Below, piece by piece: positions 46,301 to 59,900 of a stretch of 64,000 nt of DNA (positions are counted from its first letter, which is position 1; each line of letters opens with the position of its first letter). The notes under the pieces were generated by a model that searched no databases, was not told where the DNA came from, and was given only the letters and a program-made list of their open reading frames with translations. The position numbers and the translations under genes were made by a program. The DNA comes from Anas platyrhynchos. Taxonomy: Eukaryota; Chordata; Aves; Anseriformes; Anatidae. The stretch spans positions 35,125,001 through 35,189,000 of the forward strand of contig NC_092591.1 of assembly GCF_047663525.1 (NCBI RefSeq), given 5' to 3'.

Positions 46301-49300
46301 TTGTTTTGAATCTGATGGGCTAAAAAAATCAATTTGTGCAGCTGTGGTGCATTTTCACTAGTAAAACTACTTGCTCGAGCATAAATTTGTATTCACCAGC
46401 ACACTTAAGCAGACACAAAAACCTCACCAACTCGTTTCTGAAGGTACCACTCCCAACATTTCTTCATCTGGCATGCTACTTTTGTTCATCTGCTTGTGGA
46501 AATCAGTTGAAGTAGATGAAACAGCTGCCTGCTAGCTGTTTCAGTTTGTGTGGTTTGGGGTCAAACAAAAATAGCAGTACTTACTTTGGAAATAGGGAGG
46601 ACTGCACTGAACTGATTATACTTGTAAATGCACTGGAGTTTTACCTAGAGCACTGAGCCAAAGTGGTTGCTTGTTTTGGAATAGACTTAATTAAAGTTTT
46701 GTTCAAAGACTTTTTGGGTAAACTTGTTAAATCTGTTTGGGAGCCAATGATTTGAAGGGAACTGGTTAAGGATATACTGCTTTTTTCTTTTCCTTTTTTG
46801 TTGCTGTTTCTGCAGGCATTCAGACTCCTTTTTCCCCTTAACAGTAACCATAAGACCCACAGTTTAAAAAATGGCTGTGATGCCTCTGTCAGAAGAGGAT
46901 TGTCCAAGAGAACGGCAATGGTGTCTCTATCTACACATAGCAGGAAGATGAACAGTAGGAAAGGAACACTCATTGCATTAGTGGAAGCTATGTACACGTG
47001 TAGGTGGGTTGCTTGTGAGCTTGAGGGAGGGAAGATTCTTGTGTGGAGTCTGACAGCCACTGATTGTTACCCTAAGAATTAGTTTCTGATACATGGCACT
47101 TCTTGTCAGCCTCTGTCAGAGTTTTTCTGAAAATTCATTTTTTTTTTTTAAATTTTTAAACAACTTAGCTAAATGGAATTGACAAACTCTGATGGAAAAT
47201 TAAAGTTTACCTAGATTTTTCCAAAAAATTTTTATTTGTCCTACTTCAGAAGATCAGAATGATTTATTTCAAGAGGCTAAAATATGGGAATAGTTTTTCT
47301 ATAATTGTAAAGATGTTCTCATTTTTGTCTGTCTTGACAGTTACCAAGGTGTTAATGTCAGCCAACCTATGCATCTCTGAAGCTCTTACTGCTGCTGTCT
47401 GCTCACAATGCTTTGTTTAAACCACCATATCACCCTAAATTAGGGTTCATAAGTCATTCTTAGAACAGCTCCTAGCATCTTCTAAATGTTAGTGTAACAT
47501 TTACTACCCTCTGGCATAGAAGCTGGCTTTAGCATGCTCACATTAGTAGTCTGGTCATTTGTTCTGTACAGTCAGGGCTCTTTAATGCATGTTGTTTGGA
47601 CCCAGTGAGTTGTTTGTATTATTCTAACATTACACCTCTTGACATGTGTGACAGTGCTGTGCCCTAGAAATGTGGGGCAGGCTGTAAGGTGTGAGTTGAC
47701 AGGTAAGATGAAAGAGCTGTATGTTCTGAAACACCAACATGTCTAACCACTGGGATGCATCGTTTCAGTTTCCTGGAAGTCAGAATTTCACTTTCATCGT
47801 GGTTATAAACAGGGAAATTGTGCTGCTGTTGGGGAGACAGCTGTCTTGCTACCTAATCATGTTCATTACAGCGCATATCACAGCTGTCAGTCAGGCTCTC
47901 TGTTTTTGACTGCAGGAGCAAACGGAGCCATCATTAATGTGATATTTGTGTTGTAAGGTTAAGCAGGGCAGAGAGGCAATTTGCAGCTAATTCTAAACAG
48001 TTGGTTAAGGTTTGTATTGCATTACAAAGGTTGTTACAATACACTAATTAAGAAGGTTTTCAGGAAGAAATCTTTCCCTTGTTTTGTACCTTTTGCATCT
48101 GTGTTTAACTGCACCTGCTTCTTGTGTGTGTGAGGAATGGCAGTAACAGAGGGTGGAAGAGGTGTGACTGAGAGTCTTTGGACCTCCATGTTGAGGTAAC
48201 TGTTGTGTCACTGTGGGCTAGGGAAGGGAGGGAAATACTGCTCCTGAGTAATGTGTTGCCACTCACTGCCTGAGGATTGGTGGCCAAAGGATGTAAGGGA
48301 TGCTTTCTGGAGTTTGGAGATGTAAAAGCAAGACTTTTGTGTTTTCATCACATTCTCCTAATTGCAAGTATTTCATAAGCTTCTTGCTAATCATCAGTTG
48401 CATGTGTGGCTGCAGTTTTATGGAGGTAACTTAATACTGTACTAAGGCTTCAGGAAAAAACAAGACTACTTCTGCAGCTCTTTTCCTGTCCTCTTGTGTG
48501 GGATATATCTAGTATGGCTGCATACATTAATTGCTTTGACATAACTGTTGACTCTAAGCAAAATGTTTAGGGTCCCTTTGTTTAGCTTAGAACAAAGGTA
48601 GTAAGACCATATTATGTTAGTGCCTGAAGGCATTCACTTAAATGAAATGTGAGGTGAAGTAATACTCTTCAAACCAAGCAGTAAGTCAATTGCAGATCAG
48701 AAGAGGTCACTGAAGTAGAGTGAAAGCAGTTGTATATCCAAAGGACCATACAGGCACTTAGGGCTGGGTTTACTTAATGCTGAAGTATTTTAAAACAGCA
48801 TGCATGTAGTAGTCTAACTTCGTGTTTATTTCTAAAAGTATTTTAGGTCTAAGATCACACAAGGAGGAGCCTTCCTTGGTTGTAGTAGTGATTTTGATGG
48901 GCATTTGAGCCAGTATTGCTGCTGATAATAGCAGCTTTCTGTTCAGTGCCCTTGTACTAAGCCAGGAGAGAGCTGCTTTTTAGCTGGCTGGTGTCCCTCT
49001 TCCTTTCCACCATGCAGCCTTGCACATGCTGAGGCTGCTAGTACATAAAAAGTGGTGCAGGTAGAAGATAACAGCTAGAATGAGGGAAGGATGAGTACTG
49101 TTTGCAGAGGCAAACCTGATTAAAAGGTGCGTTAAACTACAGTCATTTTTGGATAACAGCGGAACGCTTTACTTCTCAACTTTGTTCTACCTAGTGCTTA
49201 ATAACTGAGGAAGAGGAGTAGAAGGGTAAGTCATGTCTTTCTTCTCCTAGATCAGATGCTCAAGTCTTTTATTGTTCTTCAGTTTGCATTAGCAGTTTGT

Positions 49301-49319
49301 TCATTTCAGTGTTTAAAAA
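40359..49319 (+). other. NUMB: Inferred NUMB intron 1, third part
   Basis: AT-rich unique sequence. Short (GT)n runs lie at 42946-42958 and 43033-43043, and T tracts at 43114-43134 (T21 followed by AG) and 43526-43540. An A-rich run is at 44331-44349. Open frames up to 170 codons (43670-44182 -) and 139 codons (46641-47060 -) have random-looking composition. No gene is supported. Confidence 0.5.
43114..43134 (+). repeat. T(21) homopolymer
   Basis: Uninterrupted T run followed directly by AG. Intronic. Confidence 0.95.
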
Positions 49320-50430
49320 GCTCCTGAGGTGTGCAGAGGCAGGGTTAGGAAAGCCAAAGCCTGCAAAGTCAAATCTTGTTGCCCTTCATGATTCTTGCCA
49401 GAAGGGCTTCTACAACAAGTATATCACCAGCCAGAGGAAGAGTAGAGAAAATGTGGGACATGGAAAAAGCAGAGGTACTTGATGCTTTTTTTGCTTTGGT
49501 GTCTACTAGAAGGATTTGCCTCGAGGAATCCCAGGCTTCTGCAACTAGTCTGGAGCAGTGGAGATTTAGCCTTGGTAGGGTAAGATTAGGTAAGGGAGCA
49601 TTTAAATTTTGCAAGTCTGTAGGACCTGGAATAATGAGGGACCTCGCTGGTGGTGTCATTGCAGAGCCATTCTCAACTGTCTTTGACAGATTATGACAAC
49701 TGGGGAAGATTACTGTGGTCTGGGAGAAAGCAAATGTCAGTATCCCCATCAAGAAGCACATGAGGATTTGGGGATTTACTGACTGATCAGCCTCAATTAC
49801 TTGAGCAGGAGAGGTGGGACCAAATGACCTCCAGAGGTTCTCTCCCAACATAAACCAATCTGTGATCCATGGGAAGGTGATGGAGCAAGTTCTCCTGGAA
49901 GCTGTTTTCAAACACATTAGGGTCAAGGTGATTAAGAGTAGTCAGCATGGGCTTATGAAGGGGAAGTCATGTTTGACCAACCTGGTAGCCTTCTGTGATG
50001 CAAAGACTGTTATCCATGGGGGAGAACAGCTAATGTTTTCTTGACATTGATTTTTGACACCTTCCCCCATACTGTTGACAAAGTGATGAACTACAGGCTA
50101 GGTGAGGTGGATTGCAAACTGTCTGAGCTGCTGGGCTTAAAGAAGTGTGAGTGTTGGCACAAAGTCCAGCTGGAGGCCCACTACTAGTGGTGCACCCTCA
50201 GGGTTGCTAGTAGGGCACGGGCTACTGAACATCCTCAGTGTGCAGAAGGATGGGACAGAGTGCGCCATCAGCACGGTTGCAGGTGATACAGAACTGTGAG
50301 GAAGGGATGATACAACAGATGGTGGTGCTGCCTTTCGGAAGGACCTTGACAGGCTGAAGAAATAGGTTGACAGGAACCTCATGTTCATCAAGGTTCTGCA
50401 AAGCAAACCTACTAGCAGGTGCCTGCATTC
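49320..50430 (+). mobile_element. Old CR1 LINE, central ORF2 (reverse transcriptase) fragment
   Basis: Decayed CR1 ORF2 on the + strand. Recognisable pieces are a KRKSRENVG-like block near 49430-49453, DMEKAEVLDAFFALV near 49457-49501, IHGKVMEQVLLEAV near 49865-49906, SQHGLMKGKSCLTNLVAFCDAK near 49943-50008 (the conserved RT segment) and a degenerate FADDT-like block near 50280. It spans several frames with stops and lacks the 3' tail. It is more diverged than the copy at 6240-7370. It lies sense to the inferred NUMB transcript. Confidence 0.88.
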
Positions 50431-53400
50431 CAGCACTGTCATCCCGTGCTGCACTGTTCTTAGCATTGCCTGCTGTTGGCAGACTGCTTGTACTCAGGCT
50501 TGGACAATGTAGTGCCGTTTAAGCATGGTGATTAGACGAAAAATATGCAAAGCTGTTTGGAGAGAGCTATCAAAGTCCTACAGAAGAATGTGATAACAAA
50601 ACTAAAGCATTTATTTTAAGGGTACTTGAAGTGTTGAGGAAACAATTTTTACAGCTCTAGACAATTATTTAAATGTAACTTGATGCCAAAGTTCAATGAA
50701 TGAAGGAATGTGAAAGTGCTTAATGCCCAACTTATGCAATGACTTGCAAGCTGAAGAAGTTACAGGGTCGCTGCTGTCTGGTCCTGCGCTGAACCCACAG
50801 TATGTTGCACTTTCTGTTACAGGCAGCCCTGCTGGCACAAGTTTCATGCAGTTTGTAAGTTACTTCTTTGTGAAAATGAAGCATTTTTTCCAGCTGTCTT
50901 TACGTCTTCAGAACTAGTATTGCTACTTTACATTATTGTTGTTTTGAGCGTGTCTTTTTCCAAGACTTCATATGTTCACAAAGTCTTGGTTTGCAGTTCT
51001 CATCTTCAGAAATATTTTAGCTGGAGCTTATGGTTACATGAAAAGTAGATTGTGAGGAGACAAAGCATTTGTGTATGAAGGCTAAGAGGAGTTCTAGGAG
51101 CAGGCTCCTTAAATTGTCTGTGGTGAATAACCAAAAGAGCCCTAACAGAACTGTTGGGATGTATATAAAGCATACATACATACAGGTAACCATGGAAAGA
51201 GTTTGATGCAAGGAACTGGAAGCCAAAGGAAAGATTTGAGGAACATGACCTGGATTGATTGGCACACCCAAACTTACACAGTAACTAGGGGTTGTGTGAA
51301 TACTGGAAGGATTTCACGAACATTTTAAAGCAAAATTCTAATGTGACCGCAGTCGCATGTAGGAGCAGCAAGTGTCACTTCTATTGCATCTGCACTGAGC
51401 CAGATCTTAAAAGCGGGTAATAATAGTTCACAAGCTTCAGGAGGAAAGTTTGGAATAGCTATATGTTATAAATAATGCTCTTTTCTGCTAAAAAGTCCAA
51501 TGTATCAATTTGTATTACTTGGAGTATTTTGTTAGTCTGTAGTGCATCTTCATCGCAGTCTGAGACTGACATCTTTCCATGGTTTTATTCTTTCTTGAAC
51601 AGTGTTATAAGACTGAAAAACAAACATCGCAAGCATCTAAATTTTAGTCAGTCTCTGGAATGGAGATAATCAACATAGTTAAGCCAAAACAACAGTGACG
51701 AGAATCCATGTAGATTAATACGATTAGGTGAAGAAAAATCCAAACTCAGTGCCATTAATACTTGCAGAGGTTCATCACAGGCATCTGTGGTTATGTTTTT
51801 ACTTACGGTGGCTTGGCAGATTCAGTACAGCTAAGAGTGAATTTTAACAGTGTATCAGTGTTAGATGTCCACATGTATTCAATTAGGTAGTGAAATTGCA
51901 CAGTATCACATCTTTGTCTGAGGAGGTAGAAGCCAGGCTGGCTGGCTGGAGGTTTAACTAAATAATATCTCTTCTAGTATGCTGAATCTTCAAATAGTAT
52001 TCCACGGACTGTGGGGATTCCAACGCACTGTTCTACAACCACTTCTAAAGGCAACTTCTCAAGCTGATTTAAAAATCAGATTTCTGAAGGCTTAAATCTG
52101 CTTCAGCACTTTGGTGACAAATGCACTTAAATGTCTATACATCAAGCTGCAATCAATTGCAATCAGTTTGGCAATCTCTTAGATAATCCTTGTTGGAAGG
52201 AATGTATCAATGGAAAGAGGTTCCTGTTTTAATCCTAATAATGTAAACTGGAATGTGTGTTGTCTGCTGGTTGTTGTTTGAAGTGGATGCCAGAAATTCT
52301 TACGATAAAATCAGTGATAATCATTCTGCCAATTTGAGGAGACATGAGCTCCACCCCAGAAGTTCATAGGAAACAATCTGGAAAATTTGATCCACGATGA
52401 GACTGTTATGTTGGTCCTGTAATACCTCTCGCATACCCAGAATTTGAGTACCTGAATTCAAGAAGCCAGTCTGCCTATGTGACCTTTTTTTTTTTTTTCA
52501 CTATGAAATTGATCTTTGAATTCTGAGATGCTTTTGGCAAGGAATTAATAAGAAAAATATGTGTACAGTTGCAACTCTATGGTTCTTGCTCATGAATGTA
52601 CTTGATTCCAGATGTCCAGATCCAAGCAGGAATTAAATGGAGTTGATTTCATTTTTAAAGGGATTGTAGTCAGTTAGTTCCCCAACATGTGCAGCAGAAT
52701 GACTGCGATGGAATTTGGTGAAGATTCCCGAGTTACAATACTGCTTATTTTAACATGATCTTAGCAGAGTTGGCTTCTCATTTAACGTAGGGGCGCAATG
52801 CAGTGTGTGAGCCATAGTGTTGCAAGTAGGTAGGAGGTCCAAGAGGTTTATAAAAATTCACCTGAAGGTGTTTGATAAACTCTGCTCAACCTGAAATTGG
52901 TCCTTGAAAGCTAAAGTTTTCTCTTAGATCTTGCTCTGTACAATTTAAACTGAACCCTAAACATACACTGAAAACAAAATAAATTTCTAGCAAGTCTTTG
53001 AAGAAGTGATTTTTTTTGTTGTTGTTGCTGCAAGCTTGTACAAAGCCCAAGTACCAGCTTGTACCTTAACTGTACTTTCTAAAAATGTATTTATGGATCT
53101 CTTTCATATTGTAACATTTTATCACTGTTTATAATAACATCTGTGAATGTAGCAAATTTAGTTTCTGAAAAAAACAGGTCTTTAATCTTACCTTGCTTTA
53201 TTGTAAGGAATGTATATATTATCAGGAATTTAAATGGAATTTGTGAATCTTCACATAATCCACACTGAAGAAACCAGCTGTAATTTGCTTTGTCATTGTG
53301 TAAAAAGTACAGCATATAAGTGCATTTCACAGTTTGAACTAGGATTTAATATCACAAGCTCAAATTTGACTCAGTAATTTGGCTCTGTTTTACTGTCTGT

Positions 53401-56400
53401 AACTTATACAATTCTTTGGTATTTGATAAAATGACATTCTGTTCTTCAAAAATTTGTAGCTGTCGTTTTAATCCAGTGTTGAAAAATCAGGTAATGTGTT
53501 TTATCTAATGCATTAAAAACTTAAACTGTAAAAAAAAAAAAATATAACTATTTGAGATATCATCTGCCAGATCTTTTCATTCCCCATCTCAGTTTCAAAT
53601 GCAACCACCTAGAAATGCAAACTGCTGACGCTTGCCGATTGAACTAAATACAAGAGCAAGGCTCATCCAACTCTCATTCAAGTAAACCTTTTAAAGGTTT
53701 GTAGCACTAAAGCACAACTCACTGAGTGAAACTTTTTTGTGTTTTTCAGTAGTTTTCCTACAAACAAATAAAAATAAAATGGGTGTTGTTTTGCGTATTT
53801 CCTCGATGCTACTCATTTGCGTAAGCTTCAAGAAAGAGGCAGAGATTTCTACACACACCATCCTGGGGAGAAATGTTAACTCAATATCAACTTCTAATAT
53901 TTAAAAACACATTAAACTACATTTAACATAGCCAATCATGTGATCGGGGACAGTCTTTTTTGTAATTGTGTGCATGAAGATAGATTCTCTCATAAGGAAA
54001 GCAGTAGTTTTACCTAAGGGGAGGAATGAGTAAAAATAAATATTGCCAGTTCACTTATGAGCCCTGCAGCTTGTTATTGACCCATCGAACAGCTTGTTCT
54101 GTCAGGACTCGGTGCCAGAATTCAGGAACAGGGAAAATAAGCCTGATCAAAATACTTGTTCCTTACATCTTAGTCATCTCCTTGCAGGTCTGAGGACCTA
54201 CTCCTAAAAAAGGAAATGCATAAAAAAACATAAAAGCATACAAAAAACAACCTTCTTTCTTAAAACAGAGGAATACAATTTTCTTAGTGAGCAGTCCTGG
54301 GCTATGTTCTGATAAATTCCTAATCTCTATATTGAAGGAATAGTAAATAAATATTTTGTTCTGCTAAGCCAATTTCAGGAAACACGTAACTTCATAACAG
54401 ACTGGTAATAAATGAAAGCTTTCACATTAAAACATTCCCTACAGAGCTTATCAAATATATTGTTCCTACTGTTCACTGGGATTTCTGAAGTGGGCAGTAC
54501 TTGCCTTCATGTTCTTAGGCAATAATTATTTTTTGGAAGGCTAAGTCAGTAGCTAGCAAAACTATTTATTATCCTGATCTCCAAATTTGCCCACTTGTAC
54601 TGCTTTCCTGACAGGATGTTTTGTAGGACAGTGTGTCCCTCCCTTTTGGTCAAGGCAGGACAGGGAACGGATCTTCATCCTTAAGAACTGGAGCCATTTT
54701 AAACAATGATGCACCTTTGATATGTGATTGTCTGAAGAGACGAGCGGTATCAGCTCGAACACTTCCTCATATTGTTGCTTACTCAGAAACACGTCACTCT
54801 GAAGGTCTCAAATCTTTACAAAGTCCATGTTGTAATCTGGAATGTGTGCAAAGCTGTAATTTATGAAAGCTCGATTTCTTGAAGACCTTTGTACTAGTCA
54901 GTTTAAAGCTCTACGCTTGCTTTGCAAATACAGTTTTAGCAGGTTGATTTGCTGTGTGACACGGCCATTTTAAGCACAGCAAGATTAACGTCGATTTTTT
55001 TTCAAATCATGACTAATTTACATAGGCCATACAGACTGACTAGTAAACAGATTCATAGTAGAATTAGAGGGTTAAGGGTTTTGTACATTTTACTCTTAAA
55101 ATGTGTTTTTTGCTGAAACCCTCATCGTGAACTTACTGCCGAGCACCTCCCTTCCTTTGTCATGATGGAGATGTGTGTCGGTGCTAAGCAGGCACTGCTG
55201 CTGGATTGCTTACATTATTACTGCTTATTACATAGCTTTCCCAATTTGAAGCAGCGTCACCAGTTTAATTTCAGTGACATGGATGTAACATTTCAAGAAC
55301 TACTGGACACAAGGAATGCTGGAGGTATCGTGCCAGCTAATGAACGTCAGGGTTATTTGCTCATACATCTGCACACTGCTTTCCGAGCCAGCAGCTGAAT
55401 GGTTTTCTTACGCGTAGTGTTCTGCTGCGGGGGTGTTGGAATAGAAAATCTGTCCTGAAAATATTCCTCAAAAAAGCTGAATCCCATTTTGCCTGTGACA
55501 TATAACAGGCTCTCAGATGGGGAGGAGGAGGAGCTGTCTTTGCAGAAATGGTGAAGCTTTGTGGGGGATTGTTATGCTATGTTTTTTCCCCTAAATTCTC
55601 TATGTAAATGTGATTGCTGGTTATAACTAAAAGGGCTGCAAGAATATCTAATGGTATTTTGATAAGTGGTTAGCTCTTTTGGGAGTGGTGTTGCGATTGA
55701 ATATCAATTTTGTAAGAGGTTAGGTTTTTCATGCGGGGAAAAAAAGCTGCTCAATTCAGGCAGTAGACAATAATGTCCTCTGAAGCATAAAATCATTGTT
55801 GATACAGAGCTATAGATTTCCTTCAAAGCAGAAGGTTTTGGTATTGATGCTTACTAGGAATTTAGGATTTAATTAAGTTGCTGACTTGCAGAAAGCCACA
55901 TGCTGGCCTAAGCTAACATACAGACTTCTAATAGAAAAGGGATGCAGAAAATAATAACAGCTTCGGCAGGGATTATCATGATTTTGTAAGTAATTCTAGG
56001 TAAATTAGAAATAATTCTAGTGCACTTGCAGCTGCTGCAAAGCAAATCTTTTCCCTTTAAAGGGAAGTGGGCAAAGGATAGGAGAGGAAACCATGGGAGA
56101 CAGGATGGGTAGTCTATTTGGATTGCTTTTAATATTCACTGCATAGTGGTGTGTTGGCTACTGTGATGAAAACTTTCTATTAGTACCTTCAGGGAAATGG
56201 GGAAGGAGGGATTATAGCTGTGACTTTCCTACTGAGTCTTTAATTTTGCTTTGTGCAGAAGTGAAGAGGACAGTTGTCCACGACTGGGCTTTTCTGAATA
56301 TAAATGTTGCCTTCCACTTACTGGCTTGATGCTATTTTTTTTTTTTTTTCAAGCTGAGAAGTGTTTTCTATCCTCTGTTGTTTTTAATGGAAGGGAAAAT

Positions 56401-56937
56401 GGAGATGAAAGAACTCTCTTGAGCCTGGAGTTTGCACAGAGGCCCTTCGCTCTGTCCTCCCGTCGCGTGGGTTGCTGAGGTGACCGAAGGCGGCCTGCGT
56501 AGTGCTGAGGTTCGAGGGCCCACCGGAGCCTCCTCTGCCGCGTTCCCTGCAGCCCTGGGTGCTCTGAAGACCTTTGTCTTCACCATAATGTACATGCAGT
56601 ACCAGTCCAAGTTCTCCTTTAACCCATAACCCCAAGCATGATAGCAATTTGGATTGATTTAATTCAGGCAGCCTTTTTATGTGGGGGTGAAGGGAGGGAG
56701 ATAACAGCTTAAGAGCTCAGCATTATTCCGCAGTGCAGCGTTAGGTTACAAGTCAAGTGAGGTAGAAGCCTGGCCCTAACATACCTTTTGCTAGTAATAG
56801 CAGCACTTTGGATGCCTCAGGTCTGGTATAAAGTTCTTTTACCCTCACGTTTGCCTATAGGATATTTCTCTCTGAGTGAACATGCTCTAAGCGTACCGCT
56901 TTGGTATATGTTTAAATAGTAATTGGTGCTGGGGGTG
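50431..56937 (+). other. NUMB: Inferred NUMB intron 1, fourth part
   Basis: Unique sequence with homopolymer runs (T12 near 52487, A13 near 53530, T15 near 56335). A 78-codon frame at 55162-55398 sits in a non-repetitive, slightly GC-elevated patch that might be a conserved noncoding element; no family is recognised. A CpG-containing patch at 56440-56560 shows no splice-competent open frame. No gene is called. Confidence 0.45.
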
Positions 56938-56998
56938 GGTATTTCCTGATACTTAATGATGATTTAAAAGAGTTAGTCATCAGTGGTCAGGAAATACC
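56938..56998 (+). other. Imperfect hairpin (61 nt), 12-bp perfect terminal stem
   Basis: GGTATTTCCTGA at 56938-56949 is exactly complementary in reverse to TCAGGAAATACC at 56987-56998. Inside, TGATGA (56957-56962) pairs with TCATCA (56977-56982) around a 14-nt loop, with an asymmetric internal loop of 7 and 4 nt. It could be a small structured intronic RNA, a microRNA-like precursor or the stump of a short inverted-repeat element. Structure is predicted by eye only. Confidence 0.6.
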
Positions 56999-59900
56999 AA
57001 CTCCAGATTAGACCGAGTTCAGTTATCTTAAAAATGTTTTAAAGGTATTTCAGTGTCCATCTAAATGTGGTATGTTGTCAGGGACATTATGTGCATAATG
57101 GCAGCTTGTTCTGGTGTTTAATTATAGAATAAGTAGTGGAATGCGGGTACTGTGTGCTTTATGTTGTGGAGTAGTTGCCTCTACTTCCCCAGCTTTTGGG
57201 AGGTGGTCACACTGTGGTGCCTAAAACCTGGCTTAAATTCTGTAACTATAAGATTTCCTTTTAGATTCTCAAATTAAAGAATACTTGCTGCCTTCCCCCC
57301 CTTGGCAACCACAATGGCAGTCTATATGTAAGTAATACAAGACACTTCAGTTCGAGTTCAAAACTTTCCTTTGAGGTTGACCAGGTACCTTCTGCTGTGC
57401 CCATGGCAGCGATCATTTTGTGAACCTTGCAGGAAGGATTTTTTTCCTCGTGACTTATGAATTGTTTCATGCCCTGATGATGCTTACAGTAATGTACATT
57501 CTTCAGTTTATAGATTAACTTGGTGCCTATGTGTACTTCCGTTCCAGTGACAGACAGTGAAGTATTGGGATCAGAGAACGTCACAGTTTACTCTCTCCCC
57601 TTTCCCTCCTCCACAACCTTTACATGAGTTGAAGATGATGGTTGTTTTGCCTATTACACTCTTTCCTATCATAGCAAAGAGCATTTTAGACTTATATTAG
57701 ATTTTTACAGAAGCTTGTCAGACTTTTTTCAAGGTGGATTGCCAGTCTTTTTATATGGTTTAATATGCCATGATGAACTTCAGATCACTATTTGAAAGAT
57801 CTTGAAAGATAAAATACCAGGAAGGCTGAGTAATGTTTCCTTTTTAATCCCATTCATCCTGCTTAGCTCAGTTTAGATAAAGATGTGTCTCCTCCTTGCA
57901 GGAAAGGGTGCAGATGGAATAAAGCCTTTTGTACCATGCAGATGGGATAAGGCATTTTTGTACCAGCCAGTAAAGCAAACTGGTCAAATAAACCAGATGT
58001 GGAGTATACAGTAGATGATGAAGAATTGTGGATATGAAAAAACAACACAGTACTCCCTCAATTTATGAATAGTATCTTGGTACTGTATAGCTCGTGCATT
58101 TTTCTGTGCTGTTTTTTCAATATTGACAACTCTCTCAAAGGGCCTGAGATTCCAGATGTAGTGTATCACCCAATGTAGCACTATGTCAAAGTACTTCCCT
58201 ATTTTTATGTGTGGGTATAAATTTATGTCAGTGTACTCTTCTGCAGATACATTTTCAGAATTAGGGAGCTGTAATTTTTTATTTATTTATTTTTTAATGC
58301 ATATGGTGGCAAGAATTCATTTTTCAATGTAAGATTGGGGTCTGAATCATTACTTAGAAACAAAGTTGAGGTGTTGAATTTAAAGCTTCTTACAAAAGAT
58401 TAGGTTTGATACAATTATAAGACAAAATGAGTTCTCCAATTAGAGCTGTACTATTTTGCTAATTTGGGACAGCATGATGTCTTAACATGAGAAATAGTAA
58501 TCCAGGGTAGTGGTATTAACATCAAACAGTTGTGTATGCGATTGGAATATATTGGATATATTACAGAAAATATATGTAGCAAAAGAGGGCTACGTGTTGT
58601 GTCTTTTCTGCCATGCTGCAGCGTGTTTGTCAGTAAGGGTGATGCCTATTATCAGTGGATGGCAGCAGCATGTTAGTTCTGATAGTTAGTTCCAACTCTT
58701 CTAGGACACGTGCACGTTGTTACTTCTCTTTAAAACAAGTAACTTCTAGGTTATGAATCTACTCTCTTGTATTAGATGAACAGCTCATGCAGGGTTCATA
58801 CATTCATGCAGGGATCTACTCCTGTGCTTTTAATCCAGTGTACAGACCTTATCCTGCACCTGGCATGATGGAATAAGTTTATTTAAGAAAACTGGACAAA
58901 AATGCAGAGGTTGATGTATACTGATATCGAACAATCATGGTAGTTACTTTTAAAAGTTACATCTGACACTTAAAAAAAAGTATTTGTAAGTTCTAGGGAC
59001 ATTGCAGATTCTTTATTCCAGAGGTATTTAGTGCAGATATTTGCTTCAGTCTTTGCTGTCTAGGTAAGCCATGTCGAATTAATATTTGTTGGGGCGGGAG
59101 GTTGGGGATTGGGGATGAAAAACAAACAAAAAAAACACCCTAACTTTGGTAATTTATGGCTGATATGGGAAATTCTGGGAACATCTACCTGACTACTCCT
59201 ACTATCTCAATCTTGTTTCTGTGTTTTGACTGCTTTCCTTCTTGGAACAGGTAATTTTTTTTTTCCAGCTGTAATCTTGTAAAGAAGTACTTTGGGACTT
59301 AACTGGGTAATTGCATGCCTCTCTGCTTCCATTAAGTATTACACTCCTTTGGAGTGGGCTGAAGGTTCCTGCTGTCTAGGCTTATAACTATTTTACTAGT
59401 GCACCCAGATATCCTTTCTTCTGCAGTTATTTTGGTAGGCGCATGCTGAACAATAAAAGTAGCTTTATCAGTCATACGACAAACTTGGATACTGCAGATG
59501 AAAGAAGTATTCATGAATAACACTTGACTCAGTTTATAAAAGTAAACATACTCTGTTTTGTGAGACCTGATTTAAAATGTTTTGCTCCGTACATTGCCCT
59601 GCTCCTTGCCAGGTTTTTTTGTGAGTTTTCTTAGGCTATCAGTGAGCACAGCTGGAGTTGGCTGAATCTTGCTCATAACTTGAAGACACAGTGGGAAATG
59701 AGGTATTTAGCGTAGAGAGCAGGTAACCTGTAGTGGCCTCTCCCGCTGATCATTGCATTGCAAGAAAAGGCACAGTGGCACTGAAGGTCTCTCATAGGGT
59801 GTACTACTCAATAAGAGGACTGTTGTTGCTTGCTAAAAAACACAGGTTTCCACCCTCCATCACAGAAGAATGGAGTTTATGAGCATATTAACTGCAAAAC

